From Anaerolineales bacterium (GTDB lineage Bacteria > Chloroflexota > Anaerolineae > 4572-78 > J111): 64,000 nt of DNA. The DNA lies in the NCBI GenBank assembly GCA_020634935.1, contig JACKAT010000019.1:31558-95557 (forward strand). Direction: 5' to 3'. A model generated the notes under the pieces. It saw only the letters and a program-made list of their open reading frames with translations. It made no database searches and was not told the DNA's origin. The stretch's first letter is position 1; each line of letters opens with the position of its first letter. The position numbers were made by a program, and so were the translations under genes. Shown in pieces: positions 44,050 through 50,919 of the stretch.

Positions 44050-44862
44050 ATGGTCTATAAACGACTAATCCACCGAAAGCGAAGACCACATCTATCAAAA
44101 GACGAGGATGTGATAAAGGCTCGACCCCCTAAAATCGATAAAGATCAACTGGGCCTAAGGATTTTACAACAACAGATTGGCAATCAGGCTGTACGGCGAC
44201 TGCTCAGCCAACAACAAGGTGAAGGTAAAAAAAATAAATCAGCCAAAGAAGAGCCCGCGGAAATTGGCGAAGTAAAAATTGAGCAGCCTGAGATTGAATA
44301 TTACAAAGTGGACGGCAACAGCTTACCACAGGTTAGCAGTCAGGTTTTACCACCGGGGCAATGGTATCAATATGAGTATCAATATCACCCCACAGTTGAA
44401 CAAGGCCAAGTGGTTCAGGTTGATATTGAAGTAAAAGTCACGCTACGAGTGCCACAATGGGCAGGCCAGGGCTGGGAACAGGCCACCGAAGCCGATAAAG
44501 CAGGGTGGCTCCAACTGTTGCAATCCATTAAAGGTGAGCCGGAGGAGTTTGAGGAAGCAATGAAACTTCCCAACCAGTGGCTACTTGGTTCGCAGTGGGA
44601 ACAAGCGCCGGACAAGGCCAAAAAAGCATGGCAAGACCATTTGCAAACGTTTCGGGAGCAGGAGAAAAGTTATCTGGATATTACCCGGCGGCGAGCAATG
44701 GTGTTGCAGCAGCGGTTGCTCAATCAACCAGAGAGCATGGTAACGACTATTTTTGATCAGTTTATGAAAGATTTAAAGGTTGAACAAGACTTGTATGATC
44801 AACAGTTGAAGCTTGGACAAGAACAAAAAGTGTCGTTGAGTGCTGAGGCAATGCTTCAATAA
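44050..44862 (+). CDS. eCIS-associated DUF922-like protein with lost zinc motif
   Basis: A 270-aa protein. LQQQIGNQAVRRLLSQQQ lies at residues 40-57, the motif seen in eCIS-linked proteins. From about 80 the sequence follows the DUF922 pattern (YYKVDGNSLPQVSSQVLPPG, a VEVKVTLRVPQW strand, W.QDHLQTFREQEKSYLDI helix). Where DUF922 members have HExxH, this one has R-E-Q-E-K-S-Y, so a metalloprotease activity is unlikely. It begins 2 nt after the lipoprotein stop. It may be a cargo, an adaptor or a pseudoenzyme. Confidence 0.6.
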   Translation: MVYKRLIHRKRRPHLSKDEDVIKARPPKIDKDQLGLRILQQQIGNQAVRRLLSQQQGEGKKNKSAKEEPAEIGEVKIEQPEIEYYKVDGNSLPQVSSQVLPPGQWYQYEYQYHPTVEQGQVVQVDIEVKVTLRVPQWAGQGWEQATEADKAGWLQLLQSIKGEPEEFEEAMKLPNQWLLGSQWEQAPDKAKKAWQDHLQTFREQEKSYLDITRRRAMVLQQRLLNQPESMVTTIFDQFMKDLKVEQDLYDQQLKLGQEQKVSLSAEAMLQ

Positions 44863-44875
44863 TAAAACAAAAATC

Positions 44876-45015
44876 GTTAGTGTCTCTAAGTTTTCGCCAC
44901 TTTTTGGACAAAAAGTGGTACCACTATATCTTGTAGCCTGATTTCTAGACTCATGCCCGCATATAGTAGTCAACAGAAATCGCAATTTAGGTGGCGAAAA
45001 ACTAATGACACTAAC
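44876..45015. repeat. 140-bp MITE-like element, family 4, inside the eCIS operon
   Basis: Termini GTTAGTGTC and GACACTAAC, with GTTTTCGCCAC / GTGGCGAAAAAC further in. AAAAATC flanks both ends (44869-44875 and 45016-45022). It contains a perfect hairpin CCACTTTTT, GGAC, AAAAAGTGG (44897-44918). It lies between the DUF922-like and DUF4157 genes. Confidence 0.85.
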
Positions 45016-45063
45016 AAAAATCCAAACCGGGAGGTTCTTAGGCGCCGAAAGGAGCGCAAAGCG

Positions 45064-45831
45064 ATGAGCAAAGATTATATTTCAGAAGACAAGCAGCGGG
45101 TTAAACGTGTTGAGGCGGCGGACAAAACGTCTGAAAAACAACATCTGACCGGCCTCAATATAGATACGGCCAATAGCGTACTTCATCTTCAACAACAAAT
45201 TGGCAACAAAGCGGTACAGCGGCTGGTTGCGCAGCGGAGCGGCGATGGCGGCTTCTCGTTGGACGACGAAACCGCCGGGCGTATTAATCAAGCTCGCGGC
45301 GGCGGACAGTCTTTAGATGCCGCCACGCAACAAAAAATGGGGGGTGTGATGGGCTACGACTTCAGTGGCGTGCGCGTTCACACGTCTAATGAAGCTGATA
45401 CGCTCAATCAGGAATTAGGAGCCAAAGCATTTACCACAGGACAGGATATCTTTTTCAAAGAGGGCGCTTATAGTCCCGGCTCCGGCAGTGGTCAAGAACT
45501 GATTGCTCATGAACTTACGCACGTGGTGCAGCAAAGTACCGGTTCGGTAGGTAGCTCTGGCAGCGGGATGGTAGTCAACCCGCCGGGTGATATCTATGAA
45601 CAAGAAGCTGACGCGGTAGCTCAACAGGCCATAAACGCTGAGACGGCAAGCGAGCAATCTCTCAGCGGGGAGACTGTCCAGCGTGAGGAAATGCCCGAAG
45701 AAGAAGAATTGCAAATGAAGGCCGATGAGACCGTCCAACGCGAAGAAATGCCTGAAGAAGAAGACGATTTACAAATGAAAGCTGATGAAACCATTCAGCG
45801 TGAGGAAATGGTTGAAGAAGAGTTGGATTAA
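45064..45831 (+). CDS. DUF4157 (eCIS core domain) protein
   Basis: A 255-aa protein. The start at 45064 has SD AAAGGAG at 9 nt. LQQQIGNKAVQRLVAQR lies at 41-57. The DUF4157 domain (about 70-160) has GYDFSGVRVHT, GAKAFTTGQDIFF and the zinc motif HELTHVVQQ (His 149). The C-terminal 55 residues are a threefold acidic repeat (VQREEMPEEEELQMKADET and two relatives). DUF4157 proteins mark eCIS loci and often carry or process cargo. The stop overlaps the next ATG (TAATG). Confidence 0.9.
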   Translation: MSKDYISEDKQRVKRVEAADKTSEKQHLTGLNIDTANSVLHLQQQIGNKAVQRLVAQRSGDGGFSLDDETAGRINQARGGGQSLDAATQQKMGGVMGYDFSGVRVHTSNEADTLNQELGAKAFTTGQDIFFKEGAYSPGSGSGQELIAHELTHVVQQSTGSVGSSGSGMVVNPPGDIYEQEADAVAQQAINAETASEQSLSGETVQREEMPEEEELQMKADETVQREEMPEEEDDLQMKADETIQREEMVEEELD

Positions 45832-46733
45832 TGATCAAAGAGCTTGACGAAGTTCTGCGCCAATTCTTGATTAAAGAGCTGCCGATCAAAAACGGAGAGG
45901 TTGAAATCTCGTTCGACCAGCCCAAGCGGGAGTGGTCGGCCCGGCTGAACCGGCCGACGATCAATCTATTTCTGCATGACGTGCGAGAGAATACCAAGCT
46001 GCGTAAGTTCGATTGGCAGCGACAGCAGAATGGCGACAGCAAGAAGGCCACGTTGCAGCGAACGCCGATTCGGTTGGACTTGCATTACCTTCTCACGGTC
46101 TGGGCTGTTGAAGCGCAGGATGAGCACCGGCTCTTGACCCGAACATTGATGGCGCTGTTTCGGCACGATAATTTGCCGCAGGCGCTGCTGCCACCGATAT
46201 TTCAAAACCAGCCGGTGCCTATTCCGCTCAAGGTGGCTCAGTATGATGAACTGCGCAACCCATCGGATGTCTGGAGTGCCTTAGATAACGAACTGCGACC
46301 CAGTGTGAACTGCATGGTTACTCTGGCGCTCAATCCGTTTGAACCCATCGACGCACCGCTGGTGACTACCCGCGAACTGCGGATAGGTCCGTCGTCGGAG
46401 CCGATTTTGCAGATACTCGACTCCGACCGCCGAGCCGCCGAGCGGGAACAACAGCCGGACGATAAAAAGGATAAGGTCGCAGCCTATGTGATAAATGATC
46501 AACCCGACATCTTTTGGACCATTGGCGGGACAATTAACACAAAGCAGCCGTTAGACCGTCTGCGTTTGGTGTTGGTTGAGCAAGGATATCAGATTCCGGT
46601 ACAACCCGAAGGACGCTTCGCCATTGGCAATCTCAAATCCGGTAGTTACACCCTGGAAATCTCAGCCGAAGGCCAGAAGCCGAAACGTCACAAAATTACG
46701 GTTCCGTCGCCGGATTATGAAATTAAAGTATAG
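45831..46733 (+). CDS. DUF4255 tail terminator/cap protein (Pvc16/Afp16-like)
   Basis: A 300-aa protein. The first 190 residues are a DUF4255 domain: LDEVLRQFLIKELP, RPTINLFLHDVRENTKLR, LDLHYLLTVWAVEAQDEHRL and ALFRHDNLP are the family landmarks. In eCIS particles this protein caps the tail and sets its end. About 90 C-terminal residues (FWTIGGTINTKQPLDRLRLV to the end) look like a small beta-sandwich of the carboxypeptidase-regulatory type, which is an addition to the basic form. Confidence 0.9.
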   Translation: MIKELDEVLRQFLIKELPIKNGEVEISFDQPKREWSARLNRPTINLFLHDVRENTKLRKFDWQRQQNGDSKKATLQRTPIRLDLHYLLTVWAVEAQDEHRLLTRTLMALFRHDNLPQALLPPIFQNQPVPIPLKVAQYDELRNPSDVWSALDNELRPSVNCMVTLALNPFEPIDAPLVTTRELRIGPSSEPILQILDSDRRAAEREQQPDDKKDKVAAYVINDQPDIFWTIGGTINTKQPLDRLRLVLVEQGYQIPVQPEGRFAIGNLKSGSYTLEISAEGQKPKRHKITVPSPDYEIKV

Positions 46734-46907
46734 AGCCACTAGAAAGGAGTGTGAGAGCATAACACTAGTCAAAGAAGACGCAGTCTGAACTGTCATTTGA
46801 TCTTTAGACAGCCAGTCTGACTGGTTGGGCGAACAGAGAAGTTGTTTGCCACGTTAACTTTTACCCAATCAATTCTATTGACCATAGCGAAATTAAGGAG
46901 AGATATA

Positions 46908-48617
46908 ATGCCGGAATATTTGTCACCGGGTGTTTATGTTGAAGAAATCGACCGCGGTCCCCGACCGATCGAGGGGGTTGGCACGGCGATGGCCGCCTTC
47001 GTAGGCTTCACGGAAAAAGCTCAGATGGTCGAACAGATCGATGGTGAATGGATCACGCAAGATTTGCTCAACCAACCGCAACTAGTCACCAATTGGAGCC
47101 AGTACGTAGAGCGATTTGGTGAATTTGTTGAGGGAGCTTATCTACCGCAAGCGGTGTACGGCTATTTTATGAACGGCGGTGGTCGCTGCTATGTCTTAAG
47201 TGTGCGAACCATCCCCAGAGCTACAGCGACCCTGCTTAACAGCGACGGCAAACCTCAACTGCTCGCCCAGGCTAAACAGGCCGGCTTCGACGGCTTGCGC
47301 CTACGAGTCAAAATCGAAACTCAAAACGGGACCTCTGCCCCGGCTTCAACCTCTTCCTCTGCTTCAAGCAAAAAATCGACCACTGATAAAACTGACGATA
47401 AAAAAGATGATGGCAAAGAAGCCAGTTCGACGCCCGCGTCTTCAGCTTCAGCCAGCAGTAACGATCAAAGCTTTACCCTAATTGTCGAGCGTGAAACGTC
47501 AACCGGCAGTTGGCAACAACACGAAACATTGCGTGATGTCAAACTGGTCGAAGTCGAAGAAGAGGGCCAAAAACAGGTAAAGGTGGCCTACCAAAACAAC
47601 CGGGGATCTCGCTGGATCAATCTAGTTGTACCCGAAACGAGAACACCTTTGGCTAAATTGTGGCCTCGCGAGCAGCAGCAGTCGCTGCAAATCGAGTCAG
47701 CCCAACTACCGGCTCCAGCCTACGATGAATTTCAGGGCGAAGTTACAGATCGGACGGGCATGGAGGGGCTGCAAGCCATCGAAGAGATTACGATGGTGTG
47801 CGTACCGGATCTCATGACCACTATGCCGGGTGAAAAACTCGATTTAGACCTGGTGAAGGCGGTCCAAACTTTGATGATTGCCCACTGCGAGCAGATGGGT
47901 GATCGCGTGGCCATTTTAGACTCCCCCCCCAACATGAAACCCCAGCAAATCAATAAATGGCGTATGGATACAGCCGGCTACGACTCCAGCTATGCCGCCC
48001 TCTATTATCCGTGGATTCAGGTTCAGGACCCAATCCAGAACAAACCGATTCTGATTCCACCTTGCGGTCATATGGCCGGAATTTGGGCCAGAAACGATAA
48101 CACTCGGGGCGTCCACAAAGCACCCGCCAACGAGGTGGTGCTAGGTGCGACCGGTTTAGCCTACAATACCACCAAAGGGGAGCAGGATGTATTGAACCCT
48201 AACGCGGTTAACTGCATTCGGGCTTTTCCGGGCCGCGGGATTCGGGTGTGGGGCGCGCGGACACTGTCTAGCAATCCCTCTTGGCGGTATATAAATGTGC
48301 GGCGACTCTTTAACTTTGTCGAAAAATCCATCGAGCGCGGAACGCAGTGGGTGGTCTTTGAGCCGAATGATCGGGCTTTGTGGGCCAGAGTCCGGCGTGA
48401 TGTCACGGCCTTTTTACGGACCGTATGGGCGGATGGCGCCTTGTTTGGTAATAACCCCGGCGAAGCATTTTATGTCAAATGCGACGATGAGCTAAATCCA
48501 CCAGAGTCGCGTGACCTGGGACGGTTGATTGTGGAAATCGGTCTTTGCCCGGTCAAGCCGGCTGAATTCGTCATCTTCCGCATCAGCCAATGGGCCGGCC
48601 CTAATGCCGAGGTCTAG
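46908..48617 (+). CDS. Contractile tail sheath protein
   Basis: A 569-aa protein starting MPEYLSPGVYVEEIDRG, a hallmark of sheath subunits, with SD AAGGAGAGA. The conserved C-terminal half contains RDLGRLIVEIGLCPVKPAEF and FLRTVWADGALFGNNPGEAF. These parts form the interlocking arms and the tube-facing domain. A low-complexity Ser/Lys/Asp segment of about 45 residues (143-186) is inserted in the outer domain. 174 bp separate it from the DUF4255 gene, with a weak hairpin but no gene, so a second promoter may exist there. Confidence 0.95.
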   Translation: MPEYLSPGVYVEEIDRGPRPIEGVGTAMAAFVGFTEKAQMVEQIDGEWITQDLLNQPQLVTNWSQYVERFGEFVEGAYLPQAVYGYFMNGGGRCYVLSVRTIPRATATLLNSDGKPQLLAQAKQAGFDGLRLRVKIETQNGTSAPASTSSSASSKKSTTDKTDDKKDDGKEASSTPASSASASSNDQSFTLIVERETSTGSWQQHETLRDVKLVEVEEEGQKQVKVAYQNNRGSRWINLVVPETRTPLAKLWPREQQQSLQIESAQLPAPAYDEFQGEVTDRTGMEGLQAIEEITMVCVPDLMTTMPGEKLDLDLVKAVQTLMIAHCEQMGDRVAILDSPPNMKPQQINKWRMDTAGYDSSYAALYYPWIQVQDPIQNKPILIPPCGHMAGIWARNDNTRGVHKAPANEVVLGATGLAYNTTKGEQDVLNPNAVNCIRAFPGRGIRVWGARTLSSNPSWRYINVRRLFNFVEKSIERGTQWVVFEPNDRALWARVRRDVTAFLRTVWADGALFGNNPGEAFYVKCDDELNPPESRDLGRLIVEIGLCPVKPAEFVIFRISQWAGPNAEV

Positions 48618-48634
48618 GCTTAATCGACAAGCAA

Positions 48635-48670
48635 AAAGAATGAACAGCATCGTTAATTTTTTCATTCTTT
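48635..48670 (+). promoter_or_regulatory. Hairpin between sheath and tube genes
   Basis: AAAGAATGAA (48635-48644) pairs with TTCATTCTTT (48661-48670), followed by an AT-rich stretch with several T. It could be a partial terminator or RNA-stability element that sets the sheath-to-tube ratio. Confidence 0.4.
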
Positions 48671-48697
48671 CATTATTAATTCTTTCATTGCATTTTT

Positions 48698-48706
48698 AGA
48701 GGAGGT
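48698..48706 (+). promoter_or_regulatory. Near-consensus ribosome binding site of tube 1
   Basis: AGAGGAGGT ends 6 nt before the ATG of the first tube gene. It is the best SD in the operon, as expected for an abundant structural protein. Confidence 0.75.
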
Positions 48707-48712
48707 AATCAA

Positions 48713-49162
48713 ATGGCCGAAGTCATGGAGGATCCCCTTGTTGGTTTTCATTATCTGGTCGATATCGGGGGTATGATTGTGGGCTACTTTATGGAATGTA
48801 GCGGCTTGAATATTGAATATGATGGGGCTGAGTTGAAAATCACCAGTGAAAAGGGGGTACCTTTGGTCGTTCAACAGCCAGGGCGCAAAAAATTCACCGA
48901 TATTACCCTTAAGCGCGGGGTGACCGATTCGTTAGATATTTGGGACTGGCGCAAGATGGTTGAAGATGGTGATGTTGCGTCAGCACGAGTCAACGGCTCT
49001 ATTACCCTATGCCAACAGGATGGCACTCCGGTTGCCATGTGGAATTTCGAGCGCGGTTGGCCGTCGAAAGTAACCGGCCCCCAGCCAAAAACCGACAGCA
49101 ATGAGATTGGGGTTGAAGAAGTCGTTATTGTTCATGAATATTTGGAGCGGGTGCCAGCTTAA
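48713..49162 (+). CDS. Tail tube protein 1 (Afp1/gp19-like)
   Basis: A 149-aa protein of the T4 gp19-like tube family. Landmarks: DPLVGFHYLVDIGGMIVGYFMECSGL (start region), PGRKKFTDITLKRGVTDSLDIWDW in the middle and DSNEIGVEEVVIVHEYLERV at the end. Rings of this protein stack to form the inner tube. It is closely related to the next gene. Very strong SD. Confidence 0.93.
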   Translation: MAEVMEDPLVGFHYLVDIGGMIVGYFMECSGLNIEYDGAELKITSEKGVPLVVQQPGRKKFTDITLKRGVTDSLDIWDWRKMVEDGDVASARVNGSITLCQQDGTPVAMWNFERGWPSKVTGPQPKTDSNEIGVEEVVIVHEYLERVPA

Positions 49163-49194
49163 ATTGATACTTTTATAAACGGAGGTTTGACTCA

Positions 49195-49641
49195 ATGGCA
49201 GAATATCAAGACCCCCTACAGTCATTTCGATTTAGGCTCGATTTAGGAGAAAAGGCGGTAGGTTTTTTTACGGAATGTAGCGGCTTAGGATCAGAAAGCG
49301 AGGTCGTCGAACATAAGTATGTCGATGACAAAGGTAACGAACATGTCGGCAAAACTCCCGGTCGCCTGAAGTGGCAGGAGATCAGTCTCAAGCGACCCAT
49401 AACCAGCGCCGTCGATCTGTGGGATTGGCAGAAAGAAGTTGATGAAGGCCAACTAAGCGGAGCCCGGATCAACGGCTCTATAATTATGTTGAGCATGATG
49501 GGTGATCCGGTTGCGCAGTGGGACTTTGACCGAGGCTGGATCAAGAAGATCGAGGGGCCGCAGATGAAATCTGACAGCAATGAGGTCACTAAGGAAGGCA
49601 TAACCATAGTTCACGAAGGTCTATGGCGGGTGCCAGTTTAG
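49195..49641 (+). CDS. Tail tube protein 2 (Afp1/gp19-like)
   Basis: A 148-aa paralogue of tube 1 (QDPLQSFRFRLDLGEKAVGFF, TECSGLGSESEVVEHKYV, PGRLKWQEISLKRPITSAVD, DSNEVTKEGITIVHEGLWRV). Systems with several tube genes use some of them as special rings near the baseplate. A good SD, GGAGG, lies 10 nt upstream. Confidence 0.93.
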   Translation: MAEYQDPLQSFRFRLDLGEKAVGFFTECSGLGSESEVVEHKYVDDKGNEHVGKTPGRLKWQEISLKRPITSAVDLWDWQKEVDEGQLSGARINGSIIMLSMMGDPVAQWDFDRGWIKKIEGPQMKSDSNEVTKEGITIVHEGLWRVPV

Positions 49642-49657
49642 GCATGGAGAATAAGGC

Positions 49658-50029
49658 GTGACCCTTCAAACCGAATTTGATTTTACATTGCCAATGGGCT
49701 ACGTTGACCGTGAAGGCAATCTGCACAAACAAGGCACAATGCGGCTAGCGACGGCTATGGATGAAATTGCACCGCTGCGTGACCCCAGAGTGCGCAGCAA
49801 TCAGGCTTATATGGTTATTGTCCTGCTGTCGCGGGTCGTTACCCAATTAGGCACGCTGCCGCAGATGACCACCAGCATTATCGAAAATCTCTTTGCTGCC
49901 GATCTGGCTTATCTACAAACGCTATACCGGCAGATCAATGAAGAGGGAAAAACAACGCTTTCTGTTACCTGTCCGGAATGCAACACGGTGCATGAGCTAG
50001 ACCTGGCCGATTTGGGGGGGCAGTCATAG
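49658..50029 (+). CDS. Tail assembly chaperone-like protein (G frame)
   Basis: A 123-aa protein starting at GTG 49658. The sequence (FDFTLPMGYVDREGNLHKQG, MRLATAMDEIAPLRDPRV, YMVIVLLSRVVTQLGTLPQM) is helical and typical of the phage tail assembly proteins found after the tube gene in eCIS loci. A CPECNTVHELD zinc-ribbon-like end lies at 107-117. It ends in a run of seven G directly before a stop codon. The signal at 50014-50065 predicts that some ribosomes slip back one base and add the next frame, as in lambda G/GT. Confidence 0.8.
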   Translation: MTLQTEFDFTLPMGYVDREGNLHKQGTMRLATAMDEIAPLRDPRVRSNQAYMVIVLLSRVVTQLGTLPQMTTSIIENLFAADLAYLQTLYRQINEEGKTTLSVTCPECNTVHELDLADLGGQS

Positions 50030-50065
50030 GCTACCCCCTCCAACGCCTGCGTGAGGAGGTAGCCT
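50014..50065 (+). promoter_or_regulatory. Predicted -1 programmed ribosomal frameshift signal
   Basis: Slippery heptamer G_GGG_GGG at 50014-50020 in the right phase for the chaperone frame (codons GGG 50015 and GGG 50018). Spacer CAGTCAT of 7 nt. Stem AGGCTACCCCCTC (50028-50040) with GAGGAGGTAGCCT (50053-50065), 12 of 13 pairs, 12-nt loop. The zero-frame stop TAG (50027-50029) lies at the stem foot. A -1 slip leads into the DUF6760-like frame without a stop. Confidence 0.8.
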
Positions 50066-50184
50066 ATATCGCCTATCACTTTCACTGGTCCTTAGACGAC
50101 ATCCTTAACTTAGAGCATCCGGAGCGGCAACACTGGGTGTCGGAAATTGCCGGTATTAATCGCAGGTTGAACAACCCAACATAG
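50026..50184 (+). CDS. DUF6760-like second frame of the tail chaperone (T frame)
   Basis: The frame reads GYPLQRLREEVAYIAYHF, HWSLDDILNLEHPERQHW and VSEIAGINRRL, 52 codons from the ATA at 50026 to the TAG at 50182. It matches the small DUF6760-type proteins of eCIS loci. No ATG, GTG or TTG occurs between the preceding in-frame stop (49993) and this sequence. Independent initiation would need ATA. The likely product is a -1 frameshift fusion with the 49658 gene, of about 175 residues. The stem of the signal lies in the first codons. Confidence 0.75.
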   Translation: MGYPLQRLREEVAYIAYHFHWSLDDILNLEHPERQHWVSEIAGINRRLNNPT

Positions 50185-50215
50185 TCAAACACACAGCCAA
50201 GGAGTGTTCCTTTCT

Positions 50216-50422
50216 ATGACGCCGTTACAACAGGCTGGAGATTTACCTTCCAGCCCACAAATTGAAGAAACTCTATCAGAAATTTCAAATGCCGTTCTCC
50301 CCAAATCACCTGACCCCCAGAAAACTATCGATATCAACGCTTTGGCTCGTAAAGTCTATGCACTGCTAATGCAAGAAGCACGGATCGAGCGTGAACGACG
50401 TGGTCGCTCAATCCATTGGTAG
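50216..50422 (+). CDS. Small helical eCIS protein
   Basis: A 68-aa protein with SD AAGGAG 11 nt before the ATG at 50216. The first half is disordered. The second half is one amphipathic helix with INALARKVYALLMQEARIER and the end ERRGRSIHW. A similar end (LARQILPLIKRMLKVDHERR) closes the 839-aa DUF4157 protein three genes on. The function is unknown; the shared helix may dock both proteins on the same particle part. Confidence 0.6.
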   Translation: MTPLQQAGDLPSSPQIEETLSEISNAVLPKSPDPQKTIDINALARKVYALLMQEARIERERRGRSIHW

Positions 50423-50432
50423 GAGAGATTTC

Positions 50433-50897
50433 ATGAGAGATGCCCATACAGATCGCAATTATGAAGATCCATTGCTAGTTTTTAAATTTCAAGTTGAGAT
50501 TGAAGGCATTATCGAAGGTTTTTTCACCGAATGTAGTGGCCTCAGCGTGGAACGCGAGGTTGAAACCTACAAAGAGGGGGGTCTCAACAACTATGAGCAT
50601 AAGCTACCAGGTCGTCTGAAATATGGTAATGTAACGTTGAAACGAGGCATGACAACTTCTCAGGCATTATTATGGGATTGGTTTCATAAAAACGCTGATG
50701 ACGGAAAAGAGTTTTTCCAAGTCAAGCGCAATAATGTCACGATCAAACAATTGGATTTAATGGGCAACAAAGTCAAAGAGTGGACCTTGAGCGAAGCTTA
50801 TCCCGTCAAGTGGAAGGGGGCCGATTTAAAGAGCGATGGTAATCAAGTGGCCATTGAAACTCTGGAATTAGCCCACCACGGGATACACCTGGAATAA
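50433..50897 (+). CDS. Tail tube protein 3 (Afp5-like)
   Basis: A 154-aa member of the gp19-like tube family (EDPLLVFKFQVEIEGIIEGF, FTECSGLSVEREVETYKEGG, LPGRLKYGNVTLKRGMTTSQ, DGNQVAIETLELAHHGI). Its place before the baseplate genes and its different C-terminus fit the tube initiator ring (Afp5/Pvc5). Start at 50433 has TAGGAGAGA at 6 nt. Confidence 0.9.
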   Translation: MRDAHTDRNYEDPLLVFKFQVEIEGIIEGFFTECSGLSVEREVETYKEGGLNNYEHKLPGRLKYGNVTLKRGMTTSQALLWDWFHKNADDGKEFFQVKRNNVTIKQLDLMGNKVKEWTLSEAYPVKWKGADLKSDGNQVAIETLELAHHGIHLE

Positions 50898-50919
50898 GAC
50901 AAAGTACGGCCTAAAAGAT

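Noticed and set aside
44897..44918. Rho-independent terminator inside the eCIS operon
   Set aside because: The stem is perfect but no T-run follows, and it is explained as part of the family 4 element.
50026..50184. Normal separate gene with an ATA start
   Set aside because: ATA starts are very rare and there is no SD with proper spacing; the slip site and stem explain it better, though a homopolymer sequencing error cannot be fully excluded.
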